Below, piece after piece: positions 23,810 through 36,400 of a DNA stretch of 64,000 nt. The notes below the pieces were generated by a model. That model had not been told where the DNA came from. It was given only the letters and a program-made list of their open reading frames with translations, and searched no databases. This DNA comes from Amblyornis subalaris (lineage: Eukaryota; Chordata; Aves; Passeriformes; Ptilonorhynchidae), in contig JACAXG010000203.1 of NCBI GenBank assembly GCA_018881555.1, positions 496,001 to 560,000 of the forward strand, in the 5' to 3' direction. The stretch's first letter is position 1. Each line of letters starts with the position of its first letter. Both the position numbers and the translations under genes were made by a program.

Positions 23810-26527
23810 CCCCGTGTTTAAGTTTGTGGGGCTGGAGGTGACCTGAGCCAAGTTCTCATGCTGAGTTCAGCCCCAGCTGCACTGGGGAGGCTTCCTACAA
23901 GCGCAGGGAGTCCTCAGAGAGCTCAGCTTTCCAAAGGGCAACTCCCCAAAAGTGTGTTTTGTCTCGGCACACGANCCCTGTGCCTCTTCTCCCGAACAGC
24001 TTCTAAGGCATGTGTTGTATGGAGAGGCACTGTGGGTGTGGGAGTGCTCAGGAATCCAGCCTGGATAATTTGCCTCACTTACCACCCAAACTGGGCAGAG
24101 GCCCAGGAGATCCAGAGCTTTGTGGTCCATTGCTGTGTTTCATGATCTATTTATATCGGGGGAAACTCATGGAAGTTACTGGATTATTTCTGGTACTCAG
24201 AGTTAGGGTAGCAATAATAATATATGTGTTCTATTTATGTATAACTTGTCTTAGAGTAAGGGAAGCTATTTTAGATCTTTATTTATTTATATTTACCTTT
24301 TGGGTTGGAAATCAATGGCCACATTGCTGACTGTGGATATGCATTATGCAAAGCCACTGTATTTTTCAGTATTTTTCTTTTCCTCCTTCCTGACTGTTTC
24401 AGTTTGACTTATTGCACCTCCTGGTCTGCATCCAAAGAGTGATTTCCTAGTGGTAAGATGGTAGGGATATACATCAGAGAACAAGGCTTGGNGGAGAAAA
24501 GGGTATCAACTTGAACATTTGAATATATTTCTTGAATGTTTTTACTTTAGTTTCTTCACTGCCTTATTTTCTTTCTTCTCTGCTGCTTGTTATATGGGAG
24601 CTTCTTGATTTAGTTATGCTTTTCCTTTCAATGCTCTTCTCAAAGGCCTTCCTGTTAAATCACTCTGCTTTGTTTTTCTTCATAAATACTCACTTAGCAG
24701 CACTATTGCTGCATTCTGGTATTTCATGAGTAAATTGCTCATAATTCCTTTAGATCACTTTTAAGGCACTTAACAAGAACAGTGGAATCATCTGCTCCCT
24801 TTCAGATCCCTTTCCTGTTAAGGACTGATTTCCACGGATAAGCTGAATGTATTCTCATTGACAGCAGTGGTTTTCAGGATGAGGCACACAAAAACATGTC
24901 CTTTACACAAACATACTATTCATTATCTGTTAATCTGCAGAGCAGTATCTGTGCCCCTGTTTGATTGCTTTTCCTTTAGAAAACCCTGCCCTGACTCTTA
25001 AAAATAAAACAAGAATCTAAAGAAAAAACTCTAAAACAGAGCAAACACATATAACAAGAAAGTAAACATGATGGAAACAGTGGGGGATTGCTATTTCTAT
25101 GCTTTGCAAACTCAGTAAGGAAAAAAATAAATACAACTAAAGCTGTGGCCCAGAATACTAATTTGGAGCAATTTTTTCTTGGAATACTTTGTGGTAAACA
25201 TGTCCCCTCAATCCACAGAGCAGGTTAGAACAACCCCCTAAACAGCAAGGCTAAACAAGAGCAATGCAAATTGAGTTAACATCAGACATGTTCAGCAAGC
25301 AGAAATGTTAACTTAAAAAATGCCTCTTGAAATTGCCAGCGAGGGTTTTCCTGATGGGCTTTTGGCAAAGGAGGCCACGATAGTTCTGGGTTGGACATTT
25401 GGGCTGGGTAAAGGATTGAAGTCCTCACGAAGCAGAAAAAAAATTCTACTGGGACAAAACAAAGCAAAAAAAAAAATTTGTGATACACTTTTGGAGAAGA
25501 TCTGGCAGGTTCTACCTGTATTTCGTTTCAAANGGTTGAGGTAGAGGCAGCAGCATTCCCCTGTCCCACCGTGCCCCCATAGTGGGGATTGTAGGGCCCA
25601 GCCCAAATGCTCCTCCTGTGCAGCCACTGCTGTGAGGGGAGGGCACCAGGAGTGCAGCTCGTGGTACCAAACTGCCTGTGGAAAATATGCTGAAAATTAC
25701 AATTGCAGAGGCACAAGAGGGGATGGGCTGCCAGGTTTTCTCTCTCTTTGCATGTTATGAACATGGGCAAGCAGTTGAAGTGAAGCTGACCTTGCTTTCT
25801 GAGTGAGACTTGGGTGTAATTGCTCTTGAGTAGGGCAAGGCTGCATTTCCTCTGGTCATAGTCCTTCTGCACAGCCCTAAAGTCTGACAGCAGATCCTGA
25901 AACACCTTCTCCCTTCACACAGCTGTAAACACACATCATNTGCTAGGCACCAGCGTCCCCCTGAATGCTCTAAAAACTTCCTCAGAATATTCAGAATCCC
26001 TCTTTACTTCTTTATTAATTATGCTAATGCCATTATCAGCTTCTCATCACTGATAAAGTGAAAAGTCAGAAGAAACTCGGCCTTTCAGCATGATAACATG
26101 CAAAGGGAAGGTGAGTGCTTACTGATTGTACCTGGCCCAGTGTTGTCCTACTCCCTTGTGACATCTCTGCCAGTAACATATCAAAGTCCCTGGCTTGCCA
26201 GCAGGGACCCTCTTTTCTCTGCATCTAGTTTTAAAAATGTTAGAATCTTTCTAGATCCCTTTCTTAAAATCCCCTTGCCTAAGAAGGAAATTGCCCTCAG
26301 TGTTTTCAGGAATGTATGGCAGAGGAGATTAATAGTGTGTAGGCTCTCTAATATGATTAGAAAAATCCTCAGAAAGCCATTCATTATTTCTGTCCCTTGT
26401 GAAAATGGAGATGAACTCTCAGTCATTTGTACAGTTGTGTGTCTGACTGCTAAAGATCTACTGGCAGAGACTAAACTGCTTCGGTTTACTTCCTCAGTAC
26501 TTCAGTCACCTGAACATTTTTCTGCAT
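23810..26527. other. Mixed noncoding DNA, part possibly ancient repeat
   Basis: 24130-25300 is AT-rich and featureless. 25528-25905 holds a 125-codon minus frame and 26098-26559 a 153-codon plus frame, with no recognisable domain. Because 26528-26780 is an old minus-strand CR1 3' region, the lower-coordinate sequence may be its extreme 3' end or another decayed repeat I cannot name. A TTTATTTATTTA run lies at 24278-24294. Confidence 0.4.
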
Positions 26528-26780
26528 GTCTAACCCTGATCTTCCTTGCTGCAGCTTAATCCTCTTGCTGCCACATTGACCAGAGACATAAACAATCCCT
26601 GCTCTTGTACTCAGGCCCATGTTGTATTTGCAGACTGTTGTCATGTCCACCCATCTCCCTTTCCCCTGGCATTTCCTCCTCCAGCTTGAACAGCTCTGGG
26701 CCAGCCTTCTCCCACATTCTCCCTTTCTCCTCTCCTTCTTTGCTAAAGCAGCTAACACTTTGCAGTGCTCTCTTTGAAAC
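26528..26780 (-). repeat. Ancient CR1/L3-type LINE 3' region
   Basis: In complement orientation this carries the landmarks of the old CR1 3' region in order: tctaaccctgatcttccttg ctgcagcttaa (consensus 'tctaacctaaatctcccttgctgcaa...'), then cagactgttgtcatgtccac (consensus 'aaactgttatcatgtcccc'), then tcctccagcttgaacagctc (consensus 'ttttccagactaaacaaac'). Divergence is high and no ORF2 remains. It is of the same age class as the element at 16006-17190. Confidence 0.6.
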
Positions 26781-29700
26781 TCTGCCTCATTAGTGTTTTC
26801 TTATCAGTATTTTTGAAGAAAAATGCTGAAACTGAAGACACATTTTCATCTTAAAACCTTGATGGGATAGAAGGATGACTCTGAGTTTTACAGTGCTTAA
26901 CATTCCCTGCTATATATATAGTGTTTGGTTTTGTCTAATTACTCCATTGGTGACTTAAATCCTGTTATAGGTGATCTTCATCCAGTTCCTCTCCTGCAGT
27001 TTCTATTTCCTGTATCNTGTTTATGAGGAACAAAACTTGTGAGCATCTTGCCACGCTGGAGAGTTGACTTCAANTGCAAATCTAACTGCCCTGGCAGCTA
27101 ATGTCCAAACACTTACTAAATAAGTAGAAATCAATTGAGTGCAAAATTGAATAGGTCACACAGCAGAAACACCTTAATCCCTGTATAATTTGCAATCTAA
27201 TTGAAATTAAGTAAATGAAAACAATGCAGATGAGGTAAGCACAGTGTAACTACGTGTCTCGACTGTGCTATTAGTAAGTCTGTGTCACTGCTCCTGCTTT
27301 CTTCTGTTNTTTTTTTTTTTTTTTCTCCCAAGCAAAGTAAATTGCAATTTTCAATTATCTGACCTTTCGGGAAAAAAAATGAGCATGGGGAGCTGAATAG
27401 GCAGCTCACCATCAAGCTTTTCTTTCGTTTCCTTTCAATTCCCNCGTGGATGAGGGGTCTATGTAAAAGACTGACATCAATCATCCTTCCAAATGGATTC
27501 CCATGATTTGAATGCTCAGGTCGGCCCAGCAGAGCAGTGCCCTTAGGATGATTACAAACCAGCACTGGTGGCTTTTCACCACACACAAGCAGGATTCAGA
27601 TGCTTAAATCTGAAATTACAGTTTCAGATCAGTTTTTACTTTAAAATTTGTCTGTTGTTTACAGCCTTCAGCTTTAACACAAAGAGTTTTTTGGCATAAA
27701 GAGTTTTAAGCTGTTTTCCCCACGTGGGCACAATTGTCTTGGCCTAAGCAGCCACAATCCTGTGCCTAAGTGGGACCCTAAAGCTCGGGAAAGCTTCATG
27801 CAAGTCCCCAGAAGGTTCTGCTGAGCAGATTCCCAGAGCACAGTGATTCCCAGATAATGATCCCACAGCCTTTTGGACCGGAGCTGTGGGATCATTATCA
27901 AACACCTCTCCAGCACGGTTTGTGTGCTTCATTTTCAAAGCCCCACTCTCGCAGCCGTGGAGCTTAACAGCTCTGATATGTCATTTATTTCCGTGCTTAG
28001 CTGGTAGGATTTATCTTCTGCACGGTTTGATAGCAGTGGCTCGGCATTCTGGATGGGCTGGAGAGCCTGCACTGTGCTCTGGGAATCTTGGGGGAAGTCA
28101 GGCTGGGCTGCTCTGAGCACATTTCCATTGGTCCTGTCCAGGCTGTTGGGACTTCACTGCCTTCCACACCCAACTCATCTGGCTTAAAGTAGCTCAGGTC
28201 TCATATAAGATTCATTCAGTTGACAGATATAGCATTAGTCCAGGGATTTTATGGAGAAGTGTCTGTGTGTCCAAAGCATTTAAGTTTTCCCAGGGAGCAC
28301 AGCATGGATAATCAAATATNGGACATGTTCTATATATGGGACATTAAATCAAACAGGGTTTTCAGCCTGGAAAAGGGATGATTTTAGGGGGTATAGTAGA
28401 GATCTGATCAATTGTGAGTGACACATAGAAACTGGATTTGGAATGTTTATTTTCTCTCTTTTCCAGTGCAGAGCTAAATGAAACCAGTAGGTGAGGGGGA
28501 AAAAGCCACAAAACAAGCCACGCAAAAAACCCGCTCAAAACCAAAAAGAACCCCAAGTTCAACAAACAAACAAAAAAATAACCCCCCATCTTCAAAGCCA
28601 CATAATTAAGGCCCTGCTTAGCTCTTCCCAGAATGAATATTCTTAGGTTTGAACTGCTAAACTCTTCCTAAGTTCCTGAGACCTTTTATTTTTTTCCTAT
28701 TTTCCCNGTGCATTAGGATATTATTCCCCATGTCCCATTTCTGGCACGATTTTAACTTCACCTTCTATTTGTCTCCAAAGTACTGCAAACAATTAGTCTT
28801 GACCTCTTCTTTGCCTAGTAACACTTTTCTTTTTAGATTTAAGCTGCTTGCACTCTTTTCCTATATTGTTTGTTCCAGACTTTGGGAGCACTGCCTTCCC
28901 CCATCCCATTCTGCCCCTCAGAAATCCCAACAGGCCTCCGCGCTTTCATTTCTAATTCACCCACTGTGATTTATTCTATAAGAGGCTCTAAACCACAATG
29001 CTCAGTCAATAAACAAAATACCAGGGTGGCAGCTTGATGGACCAGCTATCGAAAGGTAATTGTAAAAATGTGCTTTTATTTCCTCCAGACATCGTGTGCA
29101 GCAGTCATAAAGGGGAGTGCACATTGCTGCAGTCAAATGATGAGGGATGAGAGAGCACAGCAACATCTGGGCATGGCTTTGGCAGCTCGTGGATTTATGA
29201 GCTGATTAGAAATAAAGGATGAGGACACAACTGCCCATTGGTTCATTGAAAGGCTGTTCAAATGTTAATATAATGGAAATATCATTTCTAAGAAGTTTGA
29301 TTGAATGTAATGTTATACTTCTGCAGCATCACTTTTCTGTCTGCAGCCTCGCTGGAAAGAATAATCTGTTGTAATAATATCAATCTTGGTAGATAATACC
29401 ATCAAACTTTTAACCAATGGAACATTTCACTTAATAAAGTGAATGTGATTATGTTCATTTTAAATATTTCTTTTCTGTTTTCATTGATTTGTACTTAAAT
29501 TGAGATGTCTTGGAATAAAATCATTATCTTTCTACTTTGCAGTAGTCTCTAAGTGTGAAACTGAAGTAATCAGATTGTTATCTGTTACTTGCTTACTTGG
29601 GATTCATAAAATTCTCCTTCTGCAAGGACCTCCTTCTTTTGCCAGCAGTAAATTCTCCAGGTCAGCATTCATTTCTCTCAAGGATTTTATGCTTGTACAA

Positions 29701-32257
29701 TTGGTACCATTTTGTCAGCCTAGATTATACTTGTACAAACCTGATTTTATCAGGACTTTTTTGATTGCAAAATAATACTGTGCTGTGAGGAGATAGATAT
29801 TGCAGGATTTCCTGTAATTACATTTATTGAGTTTATTGCAATTGATTTGCAGATAAATAGTCATGTGATGATCTACAATGTCCTCTAATATAATGTCAGT
29901 CCTTCCTAAGCCTCTGTTTATCTTGGGGGCTGGTGCAAGGGCATGGCTGGGAGTGACAGAATTGGATCTTGATGGGAAAACTTTCGAGATGCATATGGAA
30001 TATAACAAACACATAATCAAATGTGAAAGTGACCTTTATGCCACTTTTTTCTGTCTCATGTCCAACTTGTGTGTCTTAGAGACTGTCTCCTGCTATATTT
30101 TCTACAGTGGCACAAATTTAGTGGTTTTTTTCTAAATTCCAGTCAGTTTTCCAGCATTTAGTGAAGGTCTGAGAGAATAGAGAAAATTAATTGCAGAAAA
30201 ATAACGACCTGTGCAGTGGCTTGCTTTGTTGGTTTTAGCAGTGATCTAAGACAAGTTCAGCAAAATACGAGTGTTTGCCTCATCTGAGGGCAGAGACAGT
30301 CGTGCTACAACAGAAAGCCTTTGTAGCAGCACCAGAGTGGGTATAATTGGAAAAGCTGTTATCAGAAGTGTGCTGTATGTCTGGCATTATTTTAAATCTT
30401 ATCAGTCTGTTTGTTTCAATAGATTTTGAGGCTTGAAAAACTAACTGTAGGTAAATTTTAAAACTGCCTTTAACATTTCTTCCCTTTTAGTCACACTGAA
30501 ATTTCCGTTGTTCCGGTGATTTAGGTCAGAGTAAATAAAAGTTCCCGACTAGCCTTAACTGTGCTATTAATTTTTATATCTGTCAATAGTCTAGACTATG
30601 CACAGATCATTATCACTCAGCCACATCAGCAGGAGCAGGATCAAAAGGCAAGGCAGCATTTAACTAAGAAAATATCCCCACATTGCACATCTGAAAGAGA
30701 GCTGAGGAGTTCTGCCAGCAATTAGAATCCCAGTGAGGGTCCTGCTGTTGCTACTCTGCAGCCAAGACTTTACTGAGCCTGACCTGTGCACTGCATGTAG
30801 CTTTAGAATGCATAAATATGAATATAATGAAATAACCCGCACAGGATTGCCTGTAGATAAGTTGGCTTTTCTTCTGAGATAAGATGTAATAACTGNGCTG
30901 TGTTTTCACGGGAAGCTATTTGTGCCTGAGGAGAGGAGNGATGCAGACTGCACTCAAAGTCTGTTCCCCACAGCCCACGGCTCGGTAGCTTCTGGGCAAG
31001 AATGTGCTTGCTTTGGGAAGCTCTTTTGCACATTTGGGGTGTCCACTCAGAGGGAATGGAACCGTTTGCATGCTTGAGTGTATTGTTTATTCCCTTAAAT
31101 ACGGGGCAGAAGAGGAGAAGGAGAATGGCAAACCCATGGGATGGGGTGGGTGANAGTTGTGCCCATTAGCTGGATACTCAAGAGGTTATATACCTATACT
31201 TCTTTAATTATGTGACTATTAGGAGGGGNCTTTCTGCATTACTACTGTGTTCCTACCATCCCTAGGGAGTGTGGTTAACACACATATTTTTCTATTAGAA
31301 AAAAACCCAAAAACCTTCTCCTCTTCGTGGTAATTCGAAGGACTGTTTTAATTTGCTCTCCTGGCTTCATTTTTGCAGTGCAGACTGGATTATTCATGTT
31401 GGCTCTACATTTGACNTTAAAGTATTTATTGTTGATCTGAGTTTTCTCAGTGTGGCTTGTGTGGAGNAAAGAGTTTAATTTTTAAAGAGATTTGTCACTT
31501 GCTGTGCCATGTTCGGAGGAGAGGCTGCCTTTGTCTTGGCGATTTTGTGCATACCAATATTTTATAAACACACTGACTGCTTCTTACTGGGCTTAATGGC
31601 TGCCAAAGTAAAGTTTCAAATGTCATCAGAACACCAAGAGAATTAAACTTTGTGGATTGTCTCAGGAGAGGACAGATGACACCAGGAAGCCTGGCTGACA
31701 CGTCCCCAGCAGGGCTGAGACCCAGGGACTGAGTCCTTGAGAACAGAGAGGGTAGTGGCAGTGGGGGGAGCAGGAAGAGCTGTTGAAAGCAGATTTTAAT
31801 ATCTCCTACTCCNCTTTAATACCTTCCTCACAGGCCCAGGTGACACAGGTCCCTGGTGAAGTGGTCATAGCATGAATAAGCCACACCCTTAATGTGTTAC
31901 ATGGGTTAAAATTCAAAAAAACTGTGACAGGAGCCGGAATCAAAATTCAGACAAAGCACAGCATGACAGCCAGTGGTTTGGTGTATTATAATATACAATA
32001 ATTGCTATAATTATTCAAAATTACATTCACAACTAAACCCATGTCTTTTAGAGTAGAAATTATTCTGGAAGAATGAGAGGTGTTCTACATCTCAGGTGGG
32101 GTGAGAGAGCCAAGAGTGGAGCAGAGAGAATCACACCAGTGGATGGTGCAGGTGTGCAGAGATGCACATGGTGGAGATAAGAAGAGAAGAAGGTAAAGAG
32201 AAAAGGTGATACATGGAGAGATGAAAATACCTCACTGTGGCCCCTCCTGCCATCGGC
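26781..32257. other. AT-rich single-copy DNA
   Basis: Contains a T-run with an embedded n (27308-27324), a perfect hairpin (27853-27899), an A/C-rich low-complexity patch (28490-28590) and otherwise unremarkable AT-rich sequence. No repeat family or supported gene. The frame at 27197-27586 (129 codons, minus) spans the T-run and is not credible. Confidence 0.5.
27853..27899. repeat. Perfect 17-bp inverted repeat, 13-nt loop
   Basis: The left arm gataatgatcccacagc (27853-27869) and right arm gctgtgggatcattatc (27883-27899) are exact complements, separated by a 13-base loop. Pairing does not extend beyond the arms on either side. The stem is shorter than a typical microRNA precursor (about 30 bp). 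It could be a palindrome-type insertion or template-switch scar, a cruciform, or a stable RNA hairpin if transcribed. Confidence 0.9.
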
Positions 32258-32552
32258 ATCACAGAGTGGTTTGGGTTGGAAAGGACCTTAAAGCTCATCC
32301 AATGCCACCCCCTGCCATGGGCAGGGACACCTTCCACTAGCCCAGGCTGCTCCAAGCCCTGTCCAACCTGGCCTTGGACACTTCCAGGGATCCAGGGGCA
32401 GCCACAGCTTCTNTGGGCAACCTGTGCCAGGGCCTCCTCACCCTCCCAGGGCACAATTCCTTCCCAATATCCCATCTGACCCTGCCCTCTGGCAGTGGGA
32501 AGCCATTCCCCCTTGTCCTGTCTCTTCAGGCCCTAATAAGGCCCTCTGCAGC
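32258..32552 (-). repeat. CR1 LINE 3' portion, minus strand
   Basis: The complement of the CR1 3' region begins with atcacagagtggtttgggtt and runs through caccccctgccatgggcagg, ctgtccaacctggccttgga, ggcagccacagcttct, gggcaacctgtgccagggcc, attccttcccaatatcccat and ccctgccctctggcagtggg. It decays after 'cttcaggccct'. It is the same subgroup, on the same strand, as the copy at 35883-36400, sharing long near-identical blocks. Confidence 0.92.
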
Positions 32553-35500
32553 TTTTTGTGGGCAGTAATAGTATAGTAATAATTATCCTCCAGAATGACA
32601 TAATTTCAGCAAAGTAATGTGATTTTTTAAATGCATTATGTAGCTTTAAGAATGTGTCACATCCAAGCTAAAAAAATATTCAAACATCAAGTTTTAATAT
32701 AACCACAAGCAAAATGTTGATATATCCTATTAAGGCCCAAAGCAGACAAATGAGGAGGCCAGGTGGTCAGTGCATCATCTGGAGTCATAAACCAGAGTGA
32801 AGGATAGGAGAGCTTGGTTCAGATGAATAATGTTACTGTTTCCAGAGGTTGTGCCTCTTGTTCTGTCCAAAATTGTTCTCTTTTACTTTCTTTTCCTCCA
32901 CCTAAGAATCCTTGTTCCATAAAAAATCCATTTCAAATGAAGAGAAGTGTAAAATTGTAAGTCCGGGAGCAAGACAATTGGATGGAAATAAAATAATAAA
33001 TAATAAAAATAAATATCTATATAATTTTCATAAACATGAAAATATTTATTAAATAAAATAGCAGGTTTTCCCCTCCTGCTGCTGGGCTGAGTAATTCTTG
33101 TGCACTTGTAGCAGTTACAGCACTGTACAGTCCATGTTTCTTTGTCTCTAATGGAGGCATCACCTTTCTCTCAGGTGACTGAGGATCTAACAGCAGGTGT
33201 TACCTCTGCCTTATCTGCATTTGAATCCGGTTTCAGTGCTCTTCCTTAGGACATAAAGGGTTGAAGCCTGTGATTTCCAGAACTAAAAGCTAAAAATACT
33301 TCTCCAAAACGCTTCGTGCTGACATTTTGCCACATCATTTACTATTTACATTTTCCTGTGTGGCTCTAGCAGAGATTTGCTGGTTGTATGTACAGTGCCC
33401 TCTCAGAGATTTACCGGGATCTGCTCTGAAAACCAGGGATCTCAAATCTGCTGTAGGATTTGGGCTGTTTTAGCCCGGATCACTCAGACTTCCCTGTGTG
33501 TGTTGCCTGCTCTGGGTGCCTGCGGTGACACAGCCTCCCTTCCTGCTGAGGCACTGACATCCAGGAAGGCTGCGGCCACGATTTGCTGCTCTCTTCAGAT
33601 TCATTTCTGCACTGGAGCCATAGATCTGGAGCTGTTCTGTGAGCACGAGGCCAGCAGAGCCCTGCATTTCCATCTCCCCGAGGCAGCGGCCCGAGGAGAA
33701 GCAGAGCCAGCACAGGCGTTTTATCAAGGCCACCAAAAACAGGGTTTTACTGAATTTATTTTGCGAAGGCAGGATTTTTCCAGCTGGATGACAGCCGGGA
33801 AACATCAGTAAGAGATAAGGTCTATCATTTTTTTTTACTGTCAGCTGGCAAAGATAGGATAGAGCCGTACTTGCCAAGGGGAGCAGTGTCATAGTGATGA
33901 AAGGAAGAACAGCAGAGCATCCTTTGGAGCTTTGTGACCTCGCTCCTGCACTTATCCTTGGTGTCCCCTGGTTTCCCATGAAGTTTCCTCAAAAGTCCTT
34001 CTCTGAGGTGAGGCAGAGACTGAATCTGCAGTGAGGAATTGAAGAGTGCTGGGGAACACTCCCAGGCACTGCCACTTGATCTCCAGACCTGTGAANCTGC
34101 TCCGATGGTCACGGGCGCCACGGAACAGCGGCCGCAGCCTCACGGGGTGGGATGACACAGGGGCTGCGGAACAGAGCATCCTCTCCCTGAATTCCCAGTG
34201 TTTAGAGCCTGGCTCTTTGAGGATTTAAGTTTGATATTCTGTGTGTGCAAATGCTGTTAAATATTCTGGTTCTGCATTATCCTTGTTCTCACACATGCCC
34301 AGCACCTGGAATCTCTGCATTCCTCACCTCAGCGACACACCGTGCCCCGACACACCAGAATTAGCAAGACACCTATATATTTTTATTTCAATATAAAGAT
34401 TTTAAATCGTAACCCAAATATCTGGAGTGTGTTTTGGAAATGCCTGCTTTCTGTTCTAAAAGTTTTGACAGGTAAATTGACCTTCTGTAGCTCTAAACGT
34501 GGTCTCAAATATTTGAGTCTAACAAAAAAAGAAACAAGAGTGTTGCTTCTTAAGTAGGATTTGTCTCAGGGAATTACTAAGCACTGATCCAAACCCCAAA
34601 CAGGAGGTCACCTGTCTCTTTTATGCTTTCCCACTAGGCAAATGTTAGAAGACAAAATGGAAATATGACAATAAATCTCTTTTATCTGATACAAGAATTT
34701 GTAGTTAGGTAAAAAGGCACACCCTAAATAGCATCTTGCATAGATTTGTGTCAGAGATGATACAATGTGCGTGCATATTAATTTTAATTTGGAAAATGTC
34801 TTGCCTTTAAATGAAATAAGGAAAATTTGCCTNTTTATATAATAGGAATAATTTTGGCGTGTCCTGACCACGTCAGGTGTCATATCAGGAGATAAAAAGT
34901 CTTACATAATGCTCTGAAAGGGCAGAAATATTAATATTGTGATACTTTGTGCTTAGGTCTTGAGCACTTTACTATTAGTCTGAGATGGTTCTGTTAAATA
35001 GCTCTGAGTAACAAAGCTCAAACTCAAAGAACAAAGAAATGTGCAGGAGGTCTCTGAAATGTGTGCTCTGTCAGAGCCATGTTGGCAGGAATGGAAGTCA
35101 GAAAAATATTACAACTCTTTTTTATTTGATGCCGTTACAAGACAATGTGGTAAGGATGAAGGTTCCTGTTGACTTTTTGTGATTCATTATTTCCAGGACT
35201 GGGAGGATTCAATAAAAAGCTGGAACGTGTATAATACTAGAGAGAGAGTAGAAGAGGACATGACAGCTAGCAGATAAAAAAATAAGGGCAGAATTGTTGT
35301 AGTAATTTCTCTCCCTGCTGCTTGTAATGGACTTTATAATTTGGTATTTGCCTTTAGTACAACAGGAATGGCTTTTCACATTTCTGGCCAGTTTTGCCTG
35401 TGCAGAGATGTAAAGGTCATTTCAAGGCACTCACACTGCCTGTCTTGTTACCCACTTTGCTTGTGCAAATACAGCAGTTGTTCACATACTCCTGTTTCCT

Positions 35501-35882
35501 TTTTGTCGAAATTTATGTCTTGATCAGAGTTCTGTCTGAAGGACAAAATTTCCCTCTTAGATGTGCACACAGAAGCTCAGCTCTAATAAGCAGCTCTCCC
35601 TTTGAGAGGATCCCCTGGTGAGATCAATGGGACTCATGCATGCAGGGCAAGAGGAGATATTTGAGGTGAGCTTTGCTCTGAGGATTTCAGAGGACATCTC
35701 TGTCCTAGGTATGAATTATTTATTTATGTATTTATTTATTTTTAAGTGTAAGCCATATCTTTACATGCAGCTTCTACCTCTGATGCTTGTGCTCGGTGTA
35801 AGGTTATTTCTTTTATCCTTCTGATGTGGAAGAAGTAATGCCACACGGGAAGGTATAGCTTAAATGGTAGGAAAAAATGTAT
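32553..35882. other. Single-copy DNA with AT-rich run and GC-rich patch
   Basis: 32985-33062 is almost pure A/T. 33400-34200 is GC-richer and holds the longest non-repeat opposed frames of the window (33377-33811 plus, 144 codons; 33470-33979 minus, 169 codons), with no domain and no convincing paired splice sites. A TTTA-type repeat lies at 35717-35744. No known repeat was seen. Confidence 0.45.
35717..35744. repeat. Imperfect TTTA microsatellite
   Basis: Tandem ttta/tatt units (tatttatttatgtatttatt and onward) interrupted by one 'tgta'. Likely length-polymorphic. Confidence 0.85.
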
Positions 35883-36400
35883 GGAATCATAGAATGGTTT
35901 GGGTTGGAAGGGACATTCAAAATCATCTCATTCCCACCCCCTGCCATGGGCAGGGACATCTTCCACTAGCCCAGGGTACTCCAAGCCCTGTCCAACCTGG
36001 CCTTGGACACTCCCAGGGATCCAGGGGCAGCCACAGCTTCTCTGGGCAACCTGTGCCAGGGCCTCCCCACCCTCCCAGGGAACAATTCCTTCCCAATATC
36101 CCATCTAACCCTGCCCTCTGGCAGTGGGAAGCCATTCCCCCAGTCCTGTCCCTCCATCTCTTGCAAAGAGTCTCTCCATCTTTATGGGTTCCCTTCAGGC
36201 CCTGCAAGGCCACAGTGAGGTCACCCCAAAGCTTCTCCTCTCCAGGCTGAACAATCCCAGCTCTCCCAGCCTTTCCTCCCAGCAGAGCTGCTCCATCCCT
36301 CTGCTCATCCTGGTGCCTCCTGTGGGCTCTCTCCAGCAGCTCCATGTCCTCCCTGTGCTGGGCCCAGGGCTGGGGCAGCTCTGCAGGTGGGGTCTCAATA
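35883..36400 (-). repeat. CR1 LINE with ORF2 C-terminus, minus strand
   Basis: A long, well-preserved copy. The 3' end is at the left (ggaatcatagaatggtttgg). It then runs through the standard 3' UTR blocks to the end of ORF2 at the right, where minus-strand translation gives CWEERLGELGLFSLERRSFG, matching the CR1 C-terminal 'YEERLRELGLFSLEKRRL'. Upstream residues (GPSTGRTWSCWREPTGG) match the preceding 'GPQHREDMELLERVQRR' region, so the right-hand part is decayed ORF2. Frame differences between blocks show it is dead. Truncation is near 36400 within 'tggggtctcaat'. Confidence 0.93.

Noticed and set aside
23324..23851. 175-codon minus-strand open frame
   Set aside because: Antisense shadow of the plus-strand CR1 at 23261-23809. 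The similar peptide from the other CR1 confirms repeat origin.
27853..27899. Hairpin as a microRNA precursor
   Set aside because: The stem is only 17 bp and pairing does not extend. Too short for a standard precursor.
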